A DNA stretch of 64,000 nt, taken from Pegea sp. RAD2-039. Taxonomy: Eukaryota > Chordata > Thaliacea > Salpida > Salpidae. The stretch covers positions 372,001-436,000 of the forward strand of contig JAQGEQ010000272.1 in the NCBI GenBank assembly GCA_034620365.1, written 5' to 3'. This document shows positions 11,601 to 24,687 of the stretch, one piece after another (position 1 is the stretch's first letter; every line of letters begins with the position of its first letter). Under the pieces are notes generated by a model. It did not search any database and was not told where the DNA came from. It saw nothing but the letters and a program-made list of their open reading frames with translations. The position numbers and the translations under genes are program-made.

Positions 11601-12698
11601 TTGAACGGCTGATAGCTAACTTATATCAAATTACAACCTTCTAGTAGCTGAGATGAAGAAAAAATACCTTTTCGCTGTTGTAAGGTGAAGTTACCATGCC
11701 ACTATTCTTACGAATTAAAGCTCCAGATAGCTTATCCGAAATATTCTTAAAAGTTCTGAAACAAAATGTTTGTTGAACTTTTGGTGGTAAATTGTTCATC
11801 ATCATCTTAATTCGAAATATATAATCAATTTTCTTTTTGTTTACTTGAACTTGTATTTATATGTCACCGTCAAATATCTTACTTTCCACGATCAGTACTT
11901 CTGTACAATCTTGAATACTGAGTGATAAACGTACCAACTTCAACCGATAAAACCAAAATAACTCCGTTTGTACCACTCCATGTTAATGACAATGACTGAT
12001 TTGGATCATCTTGAAAGACATGCTGTAAAGTAAGGTGATTTTAAAAGATGACAGAGAAAAATAATCGAATTTATACATCCAGACATCTTAGTAGATGCTT
12101 TGCCACTTTCTACAAAGTTTAAAACTAAAAATAGTTTGTTAGGCGAAGAATTGATTTTAAAACTTTAGAGCTTATAATAGATGAAGGTGTGTCTGGGAAA
12201 CTTCTAACAAAGATGACAATAAAAAGCAGATTTTTAGATCTCTATTAGCCTGAAGATTTAGGAAAATGGATTTATGGATCCATAGATTTCTGGTGCATTT
12301 AGTTTGAGATGGTTATAGGAGAAAAGGTTTACAGACCAAGGTACTGAACCCAACCCAACAAGATACAGCTTGATAAGTAGACATATCACATCAATCATCT
12401 TTTAGTTTAAAGTAAGACACCTACATAGATGTCTACCTAGCACCTTTGTTCAAATGTTAATAGCAAAAACAAGATAATAATAATTGATATCAAGTTAAAA
12501 TGAGCTAACCTGATTAGTATTCGATTTTAATATTGTAATAGTTTCATTTTTGATAACACAATCATATGTAGAATCTCGTTTATGTCTTGATAAAATGGGA
12601 TTTTTTGTCATCCCAAAATCTTCTTTCATGAATTGAATTGCGCCATATGAACTTTGCAATAAAAGCAAAAAGTAAATAATAAAAGAAAAAAAGGACAT
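8627..12698 (-). CDS. SORT1: Sortilin (VPS10-domain sorting receptor)
   Basis: Type I Golgi/endosome sorting receptor. Seventeen exons (minus strand, listed low to high): 8627-8644, 8698-8905, 8952-9127, 9184-9270, 9319-9424, 9480-9648, 9698-9888, 9936-10101, 10255-10366, 10416-10669, 10720-10867, 10929-11056, 11162-11316, 11367-11515, 11668-11755, 11883-12022, 12510-12698. Phases agree at every junction and give 827 aa (human about 831). Residues 1-19 are a signal peptide and RHKR (38-41) is a furin site ending the propeptide. The VPS10 propeller shows family strings such as GVILVLS, RGIVYSKSL, DGGYSW and SEPG. The 10CC region (DFGY, GYRKIPGDKC) is followed by one transmembrane helix and a cytosolic tail ending DDSDEDLL plus two residues, the acidic-dileucine trafficking signal. 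Intron 9128-9183 has an unusual gttcgt donor. Most introns are 46-61 nt; the first is 487 nt. Confidence 0.97.
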
Positions 12699-15600
12699 TT
12701 TTCAAAAGGAAGCCTATAAAATAAACAATTTGTAAAACCTACAATCAAATAAATAAATCTTTTAATAAAAACAGTTTTCAAATATCTTCATATAATTTTT
12801 TGAAAAATACTTATGATTACATAACATAAAACGATAATAATTAAGTATAAAATAGACGATAAACAAACATTATAAAATAAGAAAACAACTAAAACTACTT
12901 TTATTTAAATTAATCTATTTTTAAAAAGCTAAGATGAAATTAATTGATATTAGTGACAAGAAAAGTCCCATATAAAAACTGGGGTGGAAGGGTCTTTGTG
13001 AGTTTAGTAAAATAACAATGCTTCTAGCAGATGCAAGACCCCTAATTTAAAGCAGGAGTTGGAAACCTATAAGCAATTAGTCACTGTACTCAGTATTGTT
13101 CTGGCAGCTCCTATGATGCCAGCTGGGTGCAGCTGCATCAGTCTGTCTGTTCCTCTGATAAGCTGACTGATGTAAAGTGTAGAATCCTGCTACAGAGGTA
13201 ACAACTGGATACCCATAACTTCTATCCTAGCAGGTGAAGTCTAACTATTTCAATCATCTTTTGAATACATAACAAAGTATGAAAAGTAGTTTTTATTTCT
13301 CTGTAGTCACTGAGTTAGGTTTATTACAAGAGCTGCATAATTTGTTATCTGCAGCCACACATTATTTCATAAAATGAAATAAAAAAGTCAACAGGAAATC
13401 AAACTAAAATTACAGAAAAACAAAATAAAGACTTAATTAACACAATAAATTGATTGGAAATCAAATCAAATGTTTATAGTACATCTAAGATAAAATAATT
13501 TTTTTATAATTCTATAAGATACAAAATATAAAGAAATAAACTCAAATATTTTATTCAAAGCAAATCATAAGTTATACAACTCTTATAACAAGCAAAAAAA
13601 AATAACATGACTACAGAAAGATAATGAAAAGATTCTAGGAATCACAGTTTAACATAATTGATGTAAAATAAATAGGAGCAATACAGAGACATAAGTAAAA
13701 TATAAATTTTGAATCAAAATCAAAAAATAGCTGGAGACAAAAAAACTAGCAGCACCATAATATACTTGCTAAAAAAATTACTTAAATCAAATTTAATAAA
13801 GAAAATTTAAAAAATTTTAATTTGAAAGAAAATTTTTAAAATTTTGGTTTGAAAGAAAATTTCAAGTCTTGATTGGAAAAACTATTAGTTCACTTGTTAT
13901 TAAAATGTTGAGTAGAGTAAACTCTGAATGATGAAACAGTAATAATTACTTTTCAATATTATACATTTATACGTAATGTAGATTTAGTTGTTTTATTTCT
14001 ATCAAGTGATTTTAAACAAACAATTTCACAAACGTTTGGCTTTTACTAAGGATAATAATCAAATATTTCAAAGATGTTACAACTTAATTAGATGCCACTA
14101 TTCTAAACTAAATATTAAAACAAATTATTTAGTTTATGACAAATTTATATGGAGCATAAACAAGTAATATAAATAATAATCAAATTTAATGATAAACATT
14201 AAAAGTATCAATAAAATTCCACAAGTGTGAATACAAAGATTTTTTTTAATTACTCTACAACAATAAAATAATGTATATATAAAAATACTAACAAATATTG
14301 AACAGCAAATAAATGTAAACTTATGATAAAATCATAAAAAAAAACTTGATTTCAATTAAAAAATATTTATAAATTAAACAAATCTAGTAATTAGATAAAA
14401 ATATTTTTCCATATATTTGAGTTTAAAAAAAAACTTGTACTTTGTTCAGAAATAATTTATAAAGATTTATAAATGTTCAAACATTTGACACTCTATAACA
14501 TTGATATTAAGCAGTTTAAAAAATTAATACCAAAACAAAGTTGGTTATTAAGAACATTTTTAATTGCATTTTTATTAATTTATATTGCATAAATACTCAA
14601 GAACTTCAATTTTATAAAAAAAGTATTTAAAAATCATTGAGTTAAATAGTTTTTCATTAAAAATTAGCCTAAACAAGTACAAAGGTAGATTGGAACATAA
14701 TGTTTTAAAAACAATATATTTTATACAATACAGATTAGGATTATACATTAATACAATAAAAAATAAAAGTTTAACTTTACTTAAATCTTTTAAAACTGCC
14801 AATGATACTGATATAAGCAAAGTACTAATAATAGTAATGAAATTTTAACAAAAACTTTGAAATATAAACAGATAAAAGAATGTAAACACGATTGCTACTG
14901 TGTGGTTATAGCTTTGAAAGAAAACATTTTTTCGCAATATTAAAGTTTAATAATTTAGTTCAAGCATTAATTACATGTGCATTTTTTAGACTACTCTAAA
15001 TAAAAAAAATTATTAAAGGCTAATTTTCTATTTAATTAAAAATAAAATATTTTATTTTATTGCGAATAGGTTTAGGTAAAAATATGATAAAGTGTACTTT
15101 TGTTGCAAATGTTACAGTTAGTGAATAGGTCAACAAAAAAAGATTTAAAACAACTAAAAGTTAAGCTTTATTTTTACGAAACATATCATACAATAGATAA
15201 ACTAAAGTTAGTAATAAACACTTTGTTATATACTTTAAAAATACAATACATACAAATTTTGCTTTTAAGATTTTAACGAGTACATTTAATGAAAATTAGC
15301 CAGTAAATAAAAATATATTCATTATACAAACATTTACGATTTTCTGAATATGTATTTATTTTTTATTACTCTTGAAAAAATCAGTAATACCAAACTCTTC
15401 AAAAGTTTATCAATAGTTTTAATAATAATTTGGTTATGAAGCCTCTAGGAGATTGTCTTTATGTGTACAATAAAAAATTGAAAACTTAATTCTTTCAATC
15501 CATAACTTTGATCCTTTACCTCAAACAAATTTATATACTTTGTTATTGTATTTTGGAAATCGTATGAGTTGGAAATCAAAACAATAAGGTTAATAAAAAA

Positions 15601-18434
15601 GTAAACGACTTAAACTTAACGATTATAATACTTTAAGATTTATCGAGAGAATTAGGTATACAATCATTGGAATTTGTTATAAAACTAGTAAGCATTTTAA
15701 TCATTTCTTGCAAACATTTTGTATATATCTTACAAATAATAGTTATATATACGATAACTAAAGTTTACCATCCTCAAATAACTCTCAAATAAAACATTGA
15801 TAAAGTATTAAAATATAAGCTATAACTCTATCAAAAACTTTATACAAAACTGAACATTGTTTAATATTGTTTTGTTTAGATTGTTTTTACATCGCTTAAA
15901 ACCAGCTTAATGACTACGACTAGAAAAATATGCGGTCCAAAGTTTACTTTTTGTCTTTGCTTGCAAAACACTACAACAAAATTTAATCACAATTAAAGCC
16001 TAGATATATAGTTTCAAGATTAATTTAAGCTGCAACAGCATGATTGAGCCAGAAGCATCTAAAATTGTTAAATACAGTTATGTATGTTACAGTTCATCTT
16101 TGCAATAAATACTTCTTATTATTAGATAATGACTTTCTGTGAAACTTAAATTTTAAATGAATTAAACTGAACTATTCACTAGTTCTAGAAGTAAAGGTGA
16201 CATCTTTAACTCTACGTCAACTTCAAACATTTACCAACTTCTATATATCTTTAACTGAAGACAAATGTCCTCTAATGCCTTTGGTAATTAAGCAAATTAG
16301 TTAATTAATATATTTTATAAATTTTAGGACTTATCAAAAAATGCTAACTACTATTTTTTAAAAGTTTATTTCTTTTTAACAAAAAATTATATTTAAGTTT
16401 TTAAGTATTTTAAATTTTGAAAGTAATAACAGTTTTTTCATTAAAGTAAAATTATTATTCTTTCGATAATCAAGGCTTCTCTTTGTCCACACTTGATTAT
16501 GTTGAATGTAAATATTTTTTTGCTGACAGTGAAACTTTTGGGTAAAATTTAATTACACTGGTATTGAACATTCAGTACAAGTATAAAGTAATCATCAGAA
16601 CATTCGGAAATAATTTCGACTAGATGGTTAAAAAGTAATGACCGACTACAAGCATGTCAAAAGTTTAATAAGTGTTCAATTTATATTACAAATATAAACT
16701 CTGATTTATCAACCAGTTAAGTTTATTTATCTACTAAGCAGTAGAAAAATTGTAAGTTTCATTATTTTCCTCTCTTTGAAGTAAGACAGATTACATTTCA
16801 CTTGCTAAGTTGTTTGTTCCAAATTAAAGATAAAGGTGAAATCATTTACTTTGTTTATCATTACTTTCTTTTGTTTGAAGACGAAACTGAAGATGATTTT
16901 GTATCAATATTTACTCCTGTTTGTCTCTAAAAAATAAACCTCTAAATCATGAACAACACCACAGTTTGTAGTGACAAATATTACTGTGCATTTTGAAGAA
17001 TAGAAAATAAAGTCAGTTTGGTAAGAAAATAAGTTTTCGAAATAAAAAGATATTGAAATAAAAAATGAATTGATTAATAGTAAGTCTAGTATCCAAGTTC
17101 TATAATATCTTTGGTTCAAACTTCATTAAAGTACAAAGGCTTTATAAAAGTCAAGCTGGGTCAGTTTAGGACTTTTAATTGTAAAACTCCTCAATTAACA
17201 ATATCAAATCAATATTCACTTGTCTTGCAAACAAATCTTACGTTTGGTGGCCGAAGATGGTAAAAACTCGTTTACTTTTAGCACCATAAGTTGTAAAAGT
17301 ATAAGGCTTTTTTATTAAAAGTAAAATGTTTCACTTGTTTGTACATATAACAAATACTAATGGCAGCTAAAGTATAAATAATTAATAAAATTAAAAAAAT
17401 AAAAAGATATATAAGTTATATAAGTTCAGAAAATGTTATTACTGAAACAAAATAGTGCTTCTTACCTATGTTAGTCATGATTCTAACATTAGATCAACTT
17501 ATCAGCGAAAAAAAACTATTTTCAAACTCACAAATATCAGCGAACTCAGCTAAATTAATCTGTGATGACAACGAAATATTTAAACTATAGATTAAGTTGC
17601 TGATACTGATTTATTTGTCGAAGAAGAGTTTATTGTGGAAATTATCTACTAGGTTTTTGTTTATTCTTTTCAACATTCAATTTGCTCGTCACTATATTTG
17701 ATTTAAAAATTGTTTTTTTATAAACCGCAAAAATTATCAGATTTTGTAAAGACTTTTAAATTATTACATACAAAATATCAGCAATTTTATAGTTTGCAAG
17801 CATTATCCGAAACTAAGTAAACTAGGAATATTTTTTTACTTTTAAAGGTTTTGGTTTAAATATATTTATTTAAGTATTTAAGAAATATTTATAAACCTTA
17901 GCAGATCTATCCTATTTTTTTATAAAAAGATATAACCAAAATATGTTTCTATTATTCATAAAAGTAAATTCAAATGAGCTGTTTCAAAAAAAAAACAAAT
18001 TTGGCTTGAAAGCAAAATAAATTTAAATTTAGTTGGGAAAAGTGATATAAAGTGTTTGATATAAATCTATGTCAAAACTATCATTATAAATCACCATTGT
18101 AAGAAGGTTCAATTGTAGGAAATAAACAGAGTTTAAAGAGGCATCTCTTACAGCTAATTTCAGTTGCAAACTAAAACTTCATAGAAGAGAAATTTAATTT
18201 TGTTTTATTAAAACAAAATTTTGAGTTAAGGTTAAAGCTTAAAACACTAATAAATACAATGATTGCTCTATACCTAGAAAGATCAACCTATAATATCTGT
18301 GTCAGGTAAAATGAAGTAAGTGTAAATATAAAACAGCTTTAATTGATCGAAAGTGGAAAGAACAAAGTAGAATAATGATTAAGATGTTTTTATATTCTAA
18401 TATTTATCATCTTGATTATTATTGTCAAAACAGA
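12699..18434. other. Intergenic region
   Basis: About 5.7 kb, very AT-rich, with no supported gene. It contains one SINE-like repeat copy at about 12960-13240. The remaining short frames (14575-14820, 16904-17119) are low-complexity and look like chance. A small internal duplication of an A/T-rich motif occurs at about 13796-13866. Confidence 0.6.
12960..13240 (+). repeat. SINE-like dispersed repeat, copy 1 (head missing)
   Basis: This stretch is GC-richer than its surroundings. It aligns by eye along its length with 28330-28640, sharing GGAGTTGGA, TCACTGTACT, GCCAG..GGGT.CAGCTGCATCA and GAATCCTGCT with many scattered substitutions. The tRNA-like head seen in the other copy is not evident here, so this is a 5'-truncated and diverged copy in the same orientation. 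Confidence 0.75.
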
Positions 18435-19289
18435 TCATTTTAATTGACTACTAAAACTTGAATTTTCTGTTGATTGGTTTTCATCTTTTGATTTATTTAG
18501 CCAATCAATACTTTCCAAATCTTCTAATAAAATCCTTTGTTCAGGATCAACTTTTAGCATCAAATTGATTGCAGAGATCTTATTCAAAGAAAATTTTCTT
18601 GAAATTTTACTTAATTTGAAACCATCTTTCAACCACTGTTTATATTCAAGATCACTCTCATCAGGCATCTTCCAAACAAACTTTCCTTTAGCTAAGTGTA
18701 AAAGGATTATTCCTAAAGTCCAGATTTCTGCCTTGGCAGGACAATGTTCTAGGCATTGATAAACTTCAGGGGCCATATATGGTAAAAGACCATATTGTTC
18801 GTTACAGGAAAATTTATAGTTTCCATATCTAAACATTCTCATGTGACTGAAACCACTAACCAAAAGTTTGTCATTTTTAGTTATCAATATATGTTCCAAT
18901 TCCAAAGCACAATGAGCTAAATTGTTTGAATGAAGATACCTTAATGCTTTTATCAATTGGCAAAAATATAATTTTATTTTTCTACTTTTTAAAGGTTTTC
19001 CTGCAGATATTTCCATCAAATTTTTTCTCACGTAATTATAAGTAATAAAATAAGAACTGTCCCTTATAATTCCAAAATTATTAATTTTCATTAAATTTTC
19101 GTGGCTCAAACTAATATGTAATAGTATTTCTCTGTAAGGGGTTAATAATTTTTGATCTTTGAACTTTTTGTTTTCAGTTATTTTAGTTACTGCAGCAATA
19201 TCTTTCTTTTTTAGTTCTGCAATTTTTATGTACGAAAATTCACTTTTGAATATAATCTGGCCAATTTCATATTTGCTTCTTTTAAACAT
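18435..19289 (-). CDS. CHK1-like pseudokinase, intronless
   Basis: 284-residue protein kinase fold in one uninterrupted exon. It resembles checkpoint kinase CHK1 in the activation segment and beyond (MFRYGNYKF against CHK1 VFRYNN, then LLPYMAPE, IWTLGIIL and LEYKQW). The catalytic machinery is broken. The glycine loop lacks its glycines. HRD with the following KxxN is HCA with Glu130 and His133 (residues 126-133). DFG is GFS (146-148). The beta-3 lysine (Lys36), a helix-C glutamate (Glu54) and APE (173-175) remain. The CHK1 C-terminal regulatory region is absent; the protein ends in a short Ser/Asn-rich tail. It is predicted to have no phosphotransfer activity and perhaps to act as a scaffold or regulator. 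An intronless gene in a neighbourhood of multi-exon genes suggests a retrocopy that diverged. The open frame argues against a dead pseudogene. Confidence 0.85.
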   Translation of the reverse strand: MFKRSKYEIGQIIFKSEFSYIKIAELKKKDIAAVTKITENKKFKDQKLLTPYREILLHISLSHENLMKINNFGIIRDSSYFITYNYVRKNLMEISAGKPLKSRKIKLYFCQLIKALRYLHSNNLAHCALELEHILITKNDKLLVSGFSHMRMFRYGNYKFSCNEQYGLLPYMAPEVYQCLEHCPAKAEIWTLGIILLHLAKGKFVWKMPDESDLEYKQWLKDGFKLSKISRKFSLNKISAINLMLKVDPEQRILLEDLESIDWLNKSKDENQSTENSSFSSQLK

Positions 19290-22200
19290 GATAATCTACA
19301 AAATATTATAAACAGTCAAATGAAACAGCTAACGTTTTACTTTATTCGATTATGTAATATTTATCTAACTATAATTAAAATCTTAACAAATTTTCTGACC
19401 TTTTCATCAGCTTGAAATAAATAAAAAAAAAACTTGATTTTATAATAAGAAAAACCTTCAAGAGACTAAAAAGAGAAAATTCTGAACTATTATTCCTCTA
19501 TGTATCTCAGTAGATAACCTGTTCTATATTTTTTAGATCTCCAGAAGAGAGTTTATAAAGACTTTTATTAAGCAATCTGTAATCATGAAAACTTATTTAA
19601 TGCTTGAAGAATACGAAAAAAACTTTGAAACAGCAATTAAATTTCTGTTAACTTAAATGGGCACTTAAATTTTATCTACAAGGACAATCAAATTTAAAAT
19701 GACATATTCGATTGGTATTTGTCAGGTAGATAAAATAAATGAAATTTTGTTTACTACTTTAAAGATTTTTCTCTGAAAAATTAAATGATAATTGTAATCA
19801 GTTATCTGCCAATCACAATCGAATAAGATAGCTTACAAAAATCATATTCAACTTTAAACTTGTAGAAAAATATTTGAAATAAATCAACTATATTTATGTA
19901 CAATTCTTAATAAAAATAGTAGAGTAAATACAATAAAACTTAATTCAAGAAGTTTGATTGAACAAAATAGATCAGAAGAAACTTTTTTTCATTTAAATTT
20001 ACAAAACAATACAGTATAATTATTTATTTATGTGTAAAGGCAATTTCACAAAGTTTTCTTTTAATAGGAATTCTGCAACAATTTTATTTACTTACAAAAC
20101 TGGAACAACTTCACAACTACAATTTATTAGTTTTTATATAATTTGAATCATTTAAACAGCGTATTAGATATTAGATAATTGAAATTTTTCTCTCTGATGC
20201 TGTACATATAAAAGTGCTGTATTAAAACTATCGATAATTTTTGACACATTTACAGCAAATTGATTTTTACTTCATGAATTATTAATATTTGTTATTGCCT
20301 TATACTAAAAAAATTCTTTGAGTTTAGATTTAAATTTTTTCTGTAAAAGAAAATATTTTGTTTGTTGCTGTTTGTGTAAAAAATAATATTTTTAAATTGC
20401 ACTAGAAAAAGATTTCACAAAAGTTTCATTTTTGACTTCAAAAAAGTTTACCAGCAAAATAAAACTAAATGTTTTCAACGAGGAAATATAAATCATATTT
20501 GAGAGAGGGGATTGTGTTTCATGTTTCAAATATAAATCATCAAAACTTCAATAAAAGTTATTTTTAGATATATTATTAAACAATTTTCTATAATTCTTTT
20601 CTCATATTTTTATGTTTCTAAGCTGTTTTAGCTAAAATGTTTTTCTATTGAGTTTAATTTTGATAATTCTTTAGGATTCATTTTAATTCTTTTAAATCGT
20701 ATTTTTAAAATTATCATAAAATATCTACAAAAAGATTAAAAACAGAAAATTTATCAAAATGATCAAAAAATAAATTTGCTATTAACTATTAACAAATCTT
20801 TAAAAAGTTTTAACAAATAATTTTTATCACTTTGTAAATATTTTGTTTGTTTTTACTGAACACTTTTTCTATTAATGCAACTGAAACAATACTTTACCAA
20901 GTTTTACAAAATAACAATTTTGCATTTTGAATATTTTTGTTTTTTGAAAACTTTTGAAAATTCATTGAAATTTTTTTCAAAATTCAACAAAATAATATTT
21001 TTGATAAAGCGAAAAATAACTTCTGAATTCATTACAGAATTTCATTCTGAACTTAGCTTACTTCATTTAAAAACTAACTTGTTGAAAAAATCGAAAGCTA
21101 TTTTAAGACTAACTAAGTAACTCTAAGTCACAAAATTCAAATTGAATTAAAAACTTTAAGATGTAGTTAATAATAGTAAATTAATTCCCAAATGACTTTA
21201 TTTTTAAGCAAATTTATTTGAAGATGTTTTACAAAACTAAATGAAAATTTAAGCATTTTGTAGAATCCTATTTTTTTAATAATGAGTAAAACTTTTAACT
21301 ACCTGTTTAAATATTTATTAATCAAACTATTAGTTGAACATTCGACATTCCGAAAATTCTATAAAAATTGTAAAAATAGAACTAAAAACGTAAGTTGTTT
21401 TTATCACAAATGGTTGAGCATACGGTGAGATAATCTTTTACTTTGTAGGTTACTTTCTACTTTAGAGCTCTTATCTGTTCCAAAGACGTTCTATTTAAAG
21501 ATCATGAAATTGAAGAAACATAGTTTACTTCGTTTGAAGTCAGCAAAATGAAATATTTAGTATTTACATCAACATTGACATCTACCTTGAAAAATTGATG
21601 TTATATGAAGTAATTTCAATTTTACTAAGAAGATTTGTTTCTTCATAAAACTGCTTTCAAATCTATAAATTTATTTTTTAAAAGGATATATGTTTTTACA
21701 ACATTACAAATCAATTTTTTAATTAATTAACTTATTTTAGCTACAAATATAAATATTTTAGTCTATCAATAAATAACTTTTCAACCCAATTCGATTTTTG
21801 AAGAACAAATCCCATAATAAACGTTTATAAATACTTTAATACCAGTCAATATAACAAGTCATCAATTGCTTATGAGCTCATTACACCCTCTTGTGGTGAA
21901 ACTTCAACCTACATAATCGAGCGTCCGCGTAAGCTTATGACGTCACGTACGTGTAACTAAGTAATTGAAAAAAAAGAGAAAGAAAAGAGAATAGAGAGAA
22001 AAAGGAGCACTAACAGCCGAAGTTCATACTTTTTTTAGCTAGCTTATATATTATTTTGTAGAAAGCTGACTTGAACGTTTTCTGGACGGTTTTTAGTTCA
22101 AGCTTTTATTATTTTACTGATTAAATTTCTTTCAATTATTTTTTTAGTTGATTAAATTTTAAGCGGAATTTGTTTGTTTGCTGCAAATTTAACAGGAAAC

Positions 22201-22561
22201 AACTGTAGCTTTTTATTCTGTTTATTTTTATACTTACGTAAGCTGACAAATTGAATATTTGTAAATGTTTTACTTCAACAGTTAGCTTTCAGAACTTAGC
22301 ATTTTAAAAACCTTATTTTATTAGCTTCAGTTTTAAAGTTTGATCTATAAAAAGCTTTTTAAAATTAAATATCTATCAATACAAGTTTATTATGTGTAAT
22401 ATAATTATCTAAAAACGTCGTAAAAACTTTCAACAATGATCACTATGCAGATGATGATGAATAAGTCATTTTTTTATCTAACAAATTTTTCTCTTACATA
22501 TATATAGAATTTTTTTAATATTGTAGCAGCAAATATTCTTTGAAAGTAAGAGATCGAACGA
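19290..22561. other. Intergenic region upstream of stomatin
   Basis: AT-rich with no supported gene. The frame at 20875-21120 is low-complexity Lys/Phe/Leu and is not convincing. At about 21880-21960 there is a GC-richer island with CRE and E-box-like palindromes (separate entry), followed by a purine-rich stretch. This may be the stomatin promoter. Confidence 0.55.
21938..21953. promoter_or_regulatory. CRE palindrome overlapping CACGTACGTG palindrome
   Basis: An exact TGACGTCA (21938-21945), the consensus CREB/ATF site, overlaps a 10-nt palindrome CACGTACGTG (21944-21953). They lie in the only GC-richer island of this spacer, about 610 nt upstream of the stomatin start. A promoter role is inference from position and motif. 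Confidence 0.45.
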
Positions 22562-24687
22562 ATGAGTAATAAAGTTCTGCTGAAAGAAATGTCATCTAAT
22601 CCTGAAATGGGCGGGCCGTCTGATGCACGCATAAATGCTAATCCAGCAATTGACCTTAGTAAGTTGATAAGAAAGATCTGATGAAAATATATTTCATGCT
22701 TTTATTGAGTTTTAAAGTTTATGATTAAAACTGAATAACTTTAGAGATTTAGGTTATAAAGAAAAAAATTCAAGAATTAAAAATGAATTTAAGCTTGTTT
22801 GCTTTCGTGAAGGTGGTGAGTCAACTAGTTACGGTTTTTGTGGTGCTTGTCTTTTGCTAGTCTCAGTTCTTATCACTGGAGTTCTTTTCCCTTTTGGGGC
22901 TTGCTTTTTAGTAATTAAAGTCAGTTTTCAAACTTGATATAAAATTTACAACTTTTGAAGCTTTTCTTTACTTTTTTAGGTAGTTAATGAATATGAAAGA
23001 GCGGTTTTGTTTCGATTGGGAAGACTACAAAGCGGAGGAGCTAAAGGACCTGGTCCGTGCTTTTACAAATTTACATTTGCTATTCTTACTTCGATTTTAT
23101 ATTTAAAAAGATTTATGAAAATGTTTGTTTGTTGATAGGTCTTTTTTGCATCGTTCCATGTACTGATGAATACAGAAAAGTTGATCTCCGAACAGTTTCT
23201 TTTGATGTCCCTCCTCAAGAAGCAAGTTTTTTGTTTAAATTTCTGTTTAAGTTTGTTTTGAAAATAAAAATAGATTGAGTCACGATAAGGCGTCACAACA
23301 AAATCTATTTCTAACTAACTTATTCATGGTTCAGATTTTGACTAAGGACAGCGTAACTATTGCTGTGGACGCAGTTGTTTACTACAGAGTACAAGATGCT
23401 ACTATGAGTATTGCAAATGTAGAAAATGCTGATGGCGCTACTAGACTTTTGGCTCAAACTACTTTACGTAATATGCTGGGAACTAAAACATTAGCTGAAG
23501 TACTTACTGATAGAGAGTATATCAGCAATGGAATGCAAGTATGTTATTGTATTTAAAACACATCAAGATAAGAAAATTTATCAACATTAATCAATAAATT
23601 TTAAGTAATATGAATAATTTATGCTTTACAAAACAATTTTGAGAATGTTGTTAATCAGGCAATACAGTCGAGAAAGTTGTTTGAAGCTGCTTAAAGATAC
23701 AATTATTTTATTCAGCAAAAATTTAGTTCTAACTTCAACAAAACATTTTTTAGCAAACAAAGAAATTCAACAAAAATCTATTTATTTACTTTCAACAATA
23801 ACTTCATCTTCTATTGATTTATCATTTTCGGATTTTTATTATTTTTCAGTCAACTTTGGATGAAGCAACTGATCCTTGGGGAATAAAAGTGGAAAGAGTC
23901 GAAATGTTAGTAAGAAAACCGTGCATTACGTCACGTCTTGTAACGTCATCACCGCGGTTATCGATCTATGTAAACTTAAAAGTTTTAAAGCAAAGAAATA
24001 ATCAAAAAATATCTCCTCTGAAATTTCAATATCAATAATTCAAGTTCAGTCACGTGACCACCTCAATTTATTTTTCAGAAAAGACGTTCGACTTCCAGTT
24101 CAACTTCAGCGCGCGATGGCTGCAGAAGCGGAAGCTGCACGAGACGCACGCGCTAAGGTTAATGACGTGATGATAGCGTCATCATTTTAGTTTTTCTTTC
24201 TAATTTCATTTTAGATGATTAATTAGTTAATATGAAGTTTTAAAAGGAATTAAAAAATCTTATTTTTGAAGTTCTTCTTTGAAAATTGTAAAAATAGTTT
24301 TTAAACAAAGTTTTATTCGATGACGTCATCTTTGAAACGTAATTCAATAAATAGATACAATAGAAGGAAGAAATGACAAATAAATCTTCTAGTTTGTGAA
24401 CATCAATTATTAAAGTATTATTATATAATACTTGAAAATAATTAAATTATTTACAAAATTTACAAAATTTTATTGACAATTATTTTATATAATTTTAGGT
24501 GATTGCTGCAGAAGGGGAGATGAATGCCTCACGAAAGCTCAAAGAAGCAGCTGACGTCATGAGCGAATCACCAAACTCAATGCAGTTGAGATACTTGCAA
24601 ACTCTTACATCGATCAGTGCAGAAAAGAATTCCACCATAATTTTCCCATTGCCTATCGACCTTATAAGCAACTTTATTAAAAAATAG
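22562..24687 (+). CDS. STOM: Stomatin (SPFH/band-7 membrane protein)
   Basis: Membrane-hairpin scaffold protein that oligomerises at the cytosolic face of membranes and regulates ion channels. Eight exons: 22562-22658, 22813-22919, 22980-23052, 23139-23221, 23335-23538, 23850-23905, 24079-24157, 24499-24687. All phases close, giving 295 aa (human 288). Exon 2 holds the hydrophobic hairpin. The SPFH domain follows with near-identical family strings: [88 protein letters not shown] and [11 protein letters not shown]. The intron after 23221 starts with GCAAGT, so it is a GC-AG intron. Introns are 60-341 nt. Exon 1, a divergent cytosolic N terminus, is the least certain. Confidence 0.96.

Noticed and set aside
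20875-21120. 81-codon plus-strand frame rich in Lys, Phe and Leu.
   Set aside because: Low-complexity composition expected from poly(A/T)-rich DNA, with no motif or neighbour exon.
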